DNA from: Anadara kagoshimensis
Taxonomy: Eukaryota > Mollusca > Bivalvia > Arcoida > Arcidae
Reading direction: 5' to 3'
NCBI GenBank assembly: GCA_021292105.1
Contig: CM037870.1
Span: 2,961,058-3,025,057 of the forward strand
DNA length: 64,000 nt
How positions within the stretch are numbered: the stretch's first letter is position 1; each line of letters begins with the position of its first letter. Under the pieces are notes generated by a model, which was not told the DNA's origin, did not search any database, and saw only the letters and a program-made list of their open reading frames with translations. The translations under genes and the position numbers were made by a program. Of the stretch, positions 56,834-64,000 are shown piece after piece.

Positions 56834-56934
56834 ACTACAGAATTGCTAGACAACGGTCTGGTCTTCACAGAAGGACGGTACTATGACTCGGTAACAGTCA
56901 CAACTCCATATCATTCCAAATATGTTCAGTCTAT
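56834..56934 (-). other. E75: 5'UTR part of E75 exon 1
   Basis: On the minus strand a TTATTATTTCAG acceptor ends at 56935 and is followed by about 101 nt without a usable start before the ATG at 56833. The acceptor implies at least one more noncoding exon at higher coordinates, possibly outside the window. It could instead be a transcription start that happens to resemble an acceptor. Confidence 0.6.
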
Positions 56935-56989
56935 CTGAAATAATAACAATTTATTATTAATTATATATCTAGATTGGTAGCTATACTCA

Positions 56990-57348
56990 ATGTTTCCATT
57001 CCTTGTTACCAAAGTTGTCTTTGGCTACTAATTTTTGAGAAATTCTTTCAAAAACTAACCTATTTTAGCAAATTTGTAAAAAAAAAAAAATAAATTTAAA
57101 ACAGACTATATTTTCAAAACTTTTGGAAATTTGGTATCTAGTTACTCTAAAATTGTGAAAACTTAAATAACAACTGTATATTTATGCTAACTAGGTTTCC
57201 ACAAAAAATTTAAAATTACTAAAAGCAAAATTTCCTAAATTTTTTGAAAATATAGTTTTTTCACATATTTGCTAAAAAAAGGTTACTTTTTGAAAGAATT
57301 TCTAAGAAATTAGTAGCCAATGGGCAATTTAGCTACCAAGAAACATAG
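56990..57348. mobile_element. Inverted pair of GTTTCCAT MITEs upstream of exon 1
   Basis: A reversed copy (about 56990-57165) and a direct copy (57191-57348) face each other 25 bp apart, 55 bp upstream of the start-codon exon acceptor. A transcript would form a long hairpin. Confidence 0.75.
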
Positions 57349-57604
57349 TCTACGCTATCAATCTTCAAAATGTGTGCCGATTGACCACAGTTTCCCACTT
57401 TGTTTACCTAGTGCAGTTTATAAAGGTATGGCATAGCAGTTTTGTACTTTTGTACTTATAAAATAGAGCTAACAATAGATACTAAACGTAAATGAAATCA
57501 CACCAAGGAGCGACCATTGACATCTAATATGTCATCAATACAAGATACATGGCAACATGTGTTTGATATATTTACTATATTTTAATGTACCTTTCAGACT
57601 TGAA

Positions 57605-57945
57605 GGAGGCAGCAGTGGCCTAACAAATAAGACATCAGTCCACAAATCTAGGGTGTCTCACCACTGTAACTACTTGGACCACATGTGAGAAAGTGAATTT
57701 TCCTTGCAATTGGCATTTACTGGTTCACCCCCTGTCAGTATAATGTAACCGAGGAAGTGGTATGCTTGTCTGCGGCATACTGACTCAGTGAGCTATCATC
57801 TTAATGTCTCCCTGAGTGTGCGCTGATACAAGACAGACCATAAAACACACTCGCACTTCACATGCAAACACAAACTTGTTCATAGATTAATCCATAGAGA
57901 TTAATTAAAGTAGTTCTCGTTTCTGATGCGACATTAAGCAAACAT
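57605..57945 (+). mobile_element. tRNA-derived SINE, family C
   Basis: Runs from 'gcagtggcctaacaaataagacatcagtccacaaatct' through 'gaaagtgaattttccttgcaattggcatttactggttcacc' to 'tgttcatagattaatccatagagattaattaaagtagttctcg'. The same order is at 61510-61860, and the complement at 87-365 and 63205-63480. Confidence 0.8.
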
Positions 57946-58179
57946 CTTTCAGACTTGAAGAAGAGTAGCGTGGAGTAATGGCAGCACTTTCAGTAAATTT
58001 AAAAGACTCCACTCAAAGTAAAAGACAAATTTCTTAAAAGTTGACAACAAGTCCAGTAATATTGTACATTGTACTGTATGTATTGCAAAACATATTCACA
58101 AACTGTTAACTTAGTGGAAGTACATATAGGCTACAAACTTATCAAACTCCGAACAAGTAGCAAACACTTTTGTCCCCTT

Positions 58180-58400
58180 ATTGGCTTTAATGAAACCACT
58201 GAATAGTATCTTCCTTATATTGTGACAGTCAGTTCAGGGATGGATTGTTGGAGGAAACTGAGTACCTGGAGAAAAACATCAACCTTCAGCCAGCGAACTA
58301 ACAATCTTCCTCACACTTGGATCTGCACAAGTGTGGGATTCAAACCTAGGCAATGTAAGGTGCTGTGATCCTAAGCATCCTCAGACCTAAGCATGCTCAG
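58180..58400 (-). mobile_element. SINE-like family B copy
   Basis: 'ggattgttggaggaaactgagtacctggagaaaa' to 'gtgtgggattcaaacctaggcaatgtaaggtgct'. Confidence 0.72.
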
Positions 58401-60240
58401 AAACGCATTGTCACTGAGGCCCTCTTCCAGACATGGATGAAAAATAATAAACCCAGAGAACGAAATAAACTTCACACACTAAGGTTGACTAAGCAAATAT
58501 TACTGTAGTATACTCAAAGCTTGAGACAACAACAGAGAACCTTGTTGTGATTCAACCTCCCACCATTTTATCCCCAAGTGACTTGGCAATTATGGAATAA
58601 AAACAACAAAGAATGAATTCAAAGGAAAAAAATTTAGACAACCTTGCCAAGACATTTCATGATTATAGGCAACTCCACTATAATGACCTTTCTCAAGTTT
58701 TTGGTAATATTTGTGTTGGTTGTTAAAATCCCAACAGAGACAGGGGCCTTACATTATCAGGAACTCAAGATGTAAGAGTTTTCCAACACATTTTTGAGGT
58801 TTCCACAAATTTGAAATTACTAGGTTGATAGAGAATTTTTCAAAATTCTTGGGTTTTTACTAATTTGCAAAACAGATTACTGTACTTTTTGAAGGAATTT
58901 CTAAGACGTTGGTAGCCAATGACAATTTTGGCTACTTGGAATGGAAATATAGATTTCATTCAGCAAAATGTTATCAATTATTAGTATGTGTATTGATCAA
59001 GTGGTACACTGGTCTTTACCCCAATTGAATTTTTGCCGTAAAAAAAAATCCAGAGAAAAAATATAAATAACTACCGTAGTTTATAACTAGGGTAAGACAT
59101 GGCATCAGTTTAAGTAAATCTAAATTCAACCCATTTATATTCAACTCATGTACATCAACCAAAAAACATACCAGTTTTTGGACTTTCTGGTGCCATTAGA
59201 GATTTAATACAAGCGTACTTGATTTCCGATCTGGCGCCTTGCTGAGATGTCTGATTATACATTAAATTAAAATTCATATACAATTTTAATCAGATTTGAA
59301 ATTAAAAGTGAATTCCATGTTTTTGATTAAATATGAGCTTAATGCAACTGATCCTCGATTGTTATCGAGTTCATTGCCCAATGTTTGTTAAAGTATTAAC
59401 AATTTAAAATTGACCTCTATTTTTCTAAATTTTTAATCTTATGGCCTTAAACTAGCATGGACAAAGAGTTGCCTATCCCAATAGGATCCCAATTAAACAA
59501 AAAACATGATTTAGAAATTTGTAAACAAGTATGTCACAGATCCCAGAACCAACAACAAGTGAAAATTAAATTGGGAGTCATTCAAGACTATAACACTGTA
59601 CATGGTAGCCATGTTTCCATTCCAGAAAGCCCAAATCACCATTGGCTACTACGGTAATTTCTAAGAAATTCTTTCAATAGTTTTTTTTAGCAAAATCATG
59701 AAAAAAAATTTAATGTGTTATTCTTATTTCTAAGAAATATACTGTATTTTATTGATTTCACAAAACTGAACTTTTCAATTTTCCACAAGTAATTACTATA
59801 AATATGAAATCCAAGCACTAGTGTTCATCCTAGAAGGAGCAATGGTACCCCTGATCCCTTATTTAGAGCAAATGTTCATCATTGGGGGAACGGATCCAAG
59901 CTTAAGTCCCATCCCATTGTTCATTCTACAAGGGTTAATTGGTATCAATGATTTCTTATTTTGCCAAATGTAGATATTATGGTGTTTCAGAGCTTAGTTT
60001 TTGAAAATGGCCCCTTCTAAAATCCTTGATTGAACCCGACACCCTCTATGAACCCTGTATCTGTACTTTAGACAAAAACTCACAATTTTCTGGTTTTCCG
60101 ATATTCTCCGGGTGTGGTAGAGCAATGTCAATCAAATGCCATAGATCCTGCTGGGGACTTTTTGAAACTTGTTGACAAACACGTAAAAACGGAACAATTA
60201 ACAAAATACCTACATAGAAGTCAAGATGCCTTGGCAACAA
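58401..60240. other. Upstream intron/flank with two GTTTCCAT MITEs
   Basis: Worn MITE copies at about 58795-58955 (direct) and 59605-59760 (inverted). No promoter, noncoding exon or other gene could be identified. Confidence 0.5.
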
Positions 60241-61228
60241 TCTCACCTAAGCACTGGAGGTCAGTAATTCCAAGCTAGGTGTGTGACTGTTCCTATCTCA
60301 CCTAAGCACTGGAGGTCAGTAATTCCAAGCTAGGTGTTTAAGTGTTCCTATCTCACTTAAAGATTGGGGGTCAGTAATTCCAAGCTAGGTGTGTAAGTGT
60401 TCCTATCTCACCTAAGCACTGGAGGTCAGTAATTCCAAGCTAGGTGTTTAAGTGTTCCTATCTCACTTAAAGATTGGGGGTCAGTAATTCCAAGCTAGGT
60501 GTGTAAGTGTTCCTATCTCACCTAAGCACTGGAGGTCAGTAATTCCAAGCTAGGTGTGTGAGTGTTCCTATCTCACCTAAGCACTGGAGGTCAGTAATTC
60601 CAAGCTAGGTGTTTAAGTGTTCCTATCTCACTTAAAGATTGGGGGTCAGTAATTCCAAGCTAGGTGTGTAAGTGTTCCTATCTCACCTAAGCACTGGAGG
60701 TCAGTAATTCCAAGCTAGGTGTTTAAGTGTTCCTATCTCACTTAAAGATTGGGGGTCAGTAATTCCAAGCTAGGTGTGTAAGTGTTCCTATCTCACCTAA
60801 GCACTGGAGGTCAGTAATTCCAAGCTAGGTGTGTGAGTGTTCCTATCTCACCTAAACACTTGAGGTCAGTAATTCCAAGCTAGGTGTGTAAGTGTTCCTA
60901 TCTCACCTAAAGACTGGGGGTCAGTAATTCCAAGCTAGGTGTGTGTGTGTTCCTATCTCACCTAAACACTGGAGGTCAGTAATTCCAAGCTAGGTGTGTG
61001 AGTGTTCCTATCTCATCTAGGCACTGAAAGTCAGTACTTCCAAGCTAGGTGTGTGAGTGTTCCTATCTCATCTAGGCACTGAAAGTCAGTACTTCCAAGC
61101 TAGGTGTGTGAGTGTTCCTATCTCATCTAGGCACTGAAAGTCAGTACTTCCAAGCTAGGTGTGTGAGTGTTCCTATCTCACCTACCGGTAACCACTAGAG
61201 GTCAGTAATTCCAGCTAGGTGTGTACCT
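60241..61228. repeat. 55-bp minisatellite, 18 units, with 275-bp higher-order repeat
   Basis: Unit of exactly 55 bp: CCTAAGCACTGGAGGTCAGT + AATTCCAAGCTAGGTGTTTA + AGTGTTCCTATCTCA. Two main variants (CCTAAGCACTGGAGG and CTTAAAGATTGGGGG) form the same five-unit order twice (60301-60575 and 60576-60850). The right end has three copies of a third variant (TCTAGGCACTGAAAG). Confidence 0.95.
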
Positions 61229-61264
61229 ATGTTTTTTAACTTTTTACTTTTGCAACAACATGAT

Positions 61265-61435
61265 CTAGGTTTTTAAAAAAAAAAATTAATTATCAGTTCC
61301 AAATTTTCAAAATTTGTGAAGATATAGTCCTTTTTTACAGTAATTTTTCATTCTTTTGCTAAAATAGGGTATATTTTGAAAAAATAACTCAGAAATCAAT
61401 ATCCAATTGCCAATCCTAGTTACCAGTACTACTTT
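61265..61435. mobile_element. GTTTCCAT MITE copy (worn ends)
   Basis: Contains CCAAATTTTCAAAATTTGTG and 'ttttgctaaaatagggtatattttgaaa' of the family. Confidence 0.65.
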
Positions 61436-61509
61436 CATTTGTTAAAGCACTTTTCTTACCTAACAATAACACATTTCTCTTTCAGTGGATTCCTTTCTTT
61501 GTGTGAAAA

Positions 61510-61860
61510 AGGCTGCAAACCCTAATAAATAAGACATCAGTCTACAGATTCAAGGTTTCTCACCGTGGTGAGTTCAAGTCCCGCTCAGACCACATGTGGG
61601 AAAGTGAATTTTCCTTGCCATTGGCCTTTACTGGTTCACCCAATGTCAGTATAATGCGACTGGGGGAGTGGTACGCTTGTTTGTGGCATACTGATTCTGT
61701 GAACTAGCATTTTAGAATCACCCCGAGTGTGCGCTGGTACAAAGCAGACCATTAAACACACTCACACTTCACATGCATACAAAAACTTGTTCATAGATTA
61801 ATCCATACAGATTAATAAAGTAGTTCTCGTTGCAAATAGCCTAAAAATTGTGAGTTAAGC
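61510..61860 (+). mobile_element. tRNA-derived SINE, family C (best B box)
   Basis: Contains GTGAGTTCAAGTCCCGCTCA (B box) and the full family body ending in 'aatccatacagattaataaagtagttctcgtt'. Confidence 0.85.
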
Positions 61861-61964
61861 AACATTCAACAACACTAAGATTGAAGAAAATAATAGAAGA
61901 TGTCTATAAGTACTATTCAAAGAGAGATTCAAAGAGAGATGGTTAGAGGAATCTACAAACATGA

Positions 61965-63075
61965 CCTTGACCTTAGGTAAGTTGTCTCCAGTGGAAAGGT
62001 AACCATGGAAATTTACAGCTTTCTAAACTTGGTGGAGTTTAATGTTCTGACAGTATTTAAATAAAATTTCAATTTTCTACAATCCCTTTGCATCATGACA
62101 AAAAAATATTAAAAAGTGTTTCCCTATTTTAGTGACCTTGAATGTGGGTCAAGGTCAGCAACTATAGCAAGCTTGGTAGACAATTATGTGTAAATGCTAA
62201 ATATGAAGTTTCAAGTTTCTATGTTCTTTTGATTCATTAAAAATATGTTTAAAATCATTTTCACATTTCAGTGACCTTGAACATGGCAGCAAGTCAAGGT
62301 CAACCACCTAGGCAAACTTGGTAGACTGTTATGTGTTAATATGAAGTTTCAACTTTCTAGACCTTTTGGATATTTTGTCTTCAGTTCAATGTCAACCATC
62401 TTCACAAACTTTGTATAGTCTTATGCACAGATTTTAAGCATTTTATGCTTTCAAGACAAGAAGTTTAAATTTTTTCTATTTTAGGTCACTGTGACCTTGA
62501 ATACTGAATGAAGGTCAACCACCTTCCCAACATTAATAGATGTGCTAATGCTATATGGTATATGAAGTTTCAAGCTTCTAAGCCCTTTGGTTCATGAAAA
62601 AATGTTTAAATGTTTTACCACTTTATGTCACTGTGACCTTGAATGATTATGTGTTGGTCAAGTTAAACCAGCTTCACAAATTTAGTTCAATTCATGCATT
62701 GATGCTACATATATATACACAGATATAAGAAGTTTTAAATATCTAGGACTTTCAGTGCATGATAAGAACATGATTTAAGATTTTACTATTTCAGGTCACT
62801 GTGACCTTTTAATGTACGTCAAGGTCAACAAACTTCACAAACTTGATAGAAATTCATTTCAAGTTCCCAGGACTTTTTTCATTCAGGAGAAGATGTTTTA
62901 GGGATTTACTATTTCAGGTTGCTGACTCAATATAACCTTGAATGTGGTTAAAGCTTGAATGTTGGTAGAGATTTAGGGACTACATACACATGTATGTAAG
63001 TTTCAAACTTAATGAAATCTTACGTTTTTCTGTGTTACGTCAGACCATTGTGACAAGGTCAACCATTTTTTGCAA
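61965..63075. repeat. Degenerate ~140-bp tandem repeat rich in TGTGACCTTGAA
   Basis: About seven imperfect units, each with (AGG)TCACTGTGACCTTGAATG, AAGGTCAACCACCTTCACAA and 'atgaagtttcaagtttcta'. Half-site-like TGACCT/AGGTCA pairs recur in each unit, as in the arrays at 2330-3260 and 10255-10700. Confidence 0.8.
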
Positions 63076-63204
63076 ACTTGATAGCACCTTAGGCACTGAT
63101 GCTATATATATTACTTGCTTACCCTTCTAGTATACCTAGCACCATCTCCTTGTGGAAGGTTAATTTAATTTGCCAGTTTTCAAAGTTTTCATGTTACTTT
63201 TGGT

Positions 63205-63480
63205 TGGTTGGCTGGTTGAATGTTGCTTTACGTTGCATCACCAATTTTTAGGCTATTTATGACGAGAACTATTTTATTAATTTCAATGGATTAATCTATG
63301 AACAAGTTCGTGTATGCATGTGAAGTGCGAGTGTCTTATACTAGGGTGACTTTAAGGTGCTAGCTCACCCAGCAGACAAGCGTACCACTCCCCCAGTCAC
63401 ATTATACTGATACCAGGTGAATCAGTAAAAGCCAACAACAGGAAAATTCACTTTCCCACGTGGTCTGAGCAAGAATTGTG
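63205..63480 (-). mobile_element. tRNA-derived SINE, family C copy
   Basis: 'ggttgaatgttgctttacgttgcatcaccaa' to 'ttcactttcccacgtggtctgagcaag', complement orientation like 87-365. Confidence 0.8.
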
Positions 63481-64000
63481 GTTTGGACATAACTGACCAG
63501 TATATTTGTGTTTGATTGTATTAATGATGCTACCTCTGCAAAGTACAACATCTATATATTAAAGGCCCAGATATTGTATGCTCACTAAATAGGATTTTTG
63601 AAGGGGTCCCTCAGACTCTCTAGAACTAGTTTCCCCATTTGGGGCCCCAAGCTCATGTTTGTTCATATTAAATACTACCCAGAACTTGTTCCACAGATGC
63701 TAAATGTAAAATATTTATGGTCTGAATATAAAATATCAACTTCTAAGGTCTAGAACTTTTATTTCTTATTGAAAATTCTGGCCACCACAACCACCCATGG
63801 GAAAAATAGTCAAATATTTCATTTTGATGTATAATTTTTTTGGTACACATGTTGCCAGTTGACAGAATTGCTTAAATAATTTTATTTCCTTGTTATTTGA
63901 GTTCTAATTACAATTAGTTGGCCATTACAATTTATTAATTATCTATCAAATTAACAAAGTCATACTATGACCAAAACTATCAAATTACCACTGTTAGAAA
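63481..64000. other. Window end, nothing recognised
   Basis: AT-rich sequence with no coding or repeat structure that I can support. Confidence 0.4.

Noticed and set aside
60241-61228. CRISPR-like regular repeat array
   Set aside because: Units are contiguous head-to-tail without unique spacers, in a eukaryotic intron or flank; an ordinary minisatellite.

Overview
This is AT-rich, intron-heavy, repeat-dense animal DNA. The protein evidence and the repeat types (Helentron/pearl-like elements, tRNA-derived SINEs, GACCTTGACC-rich tandem arrays, many short MITEs) suggest a lophotrochozoan, most likely a bivalve mollusc. That taxon call is an inference.

The window holds one recognisable gene, on the minus strand: a complete-looking coding sequence for an E75-type nuclear receptor (NR1D family, homologue of insect Ecdysone-induced protein 75 and vertebrate REV-ERB). 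I reconstructed 13 coding exons between 56833 (ATG) and 12440 (stop). Every junction has GT/AG ends and compatible phase. The exon lengths sum to 3414 nt, i.e. 1137 residues plus a stop. The protein has almost no A/B region (about 21 residues before the first zinc-finger Cys), a canonical two-finger DNA-binding domain (about 22-90), an E75/REV-ERB C-terminal extension, a ligand-binding domain (about 165-360) that keeps both heme-ligand positions (C173 and H355), and a very long low-complexity C-terminal F region (about 361-1137). A 5'UTR segment lies at 56834-56934. It is preceded by an acceptor, so the promoter and first noncoding exon are further upstream (higher coordinates).

Layout: 1-12439 is 3' flank and probably 3'UTR, with a Helentron-like element (2.26-3.69 kb), MITEs, SINEs and tandem arrays, including everted TGACCT/AGGTCA half-sites at 10.3-10.7 kb. 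12440-35142 holds coding exons 13 to 2. 35143-56793 is a 21.7-kb first coding intron containing several minisatellites, SINEs, a piggyBac-like CpG-rich foldback element (50.7-51.3 kb) and a 3.9-kb TIR element (51.9-55.8 kb). 56794-56934 is the start-codon exon. 56935-64000 is upstream intron or flank, with an 18-unit 55-bp minisatellite showing higher-order structure and a GACCTTGA-rich array.

The most unusual signal is that two DNA-binding-domain exons (exons 2 and 5) each have a tandem array in the adjacent upstream intron whose unit is a copy of that exon's own splice acceptor plus its first codons. One copy upstream of exon 5 is nearly perfect and would make a truncated DBD-only receptor if its acceptor were used. 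No other convincing protein gene, tRNA gene, rRNA or CRISPR array was found.
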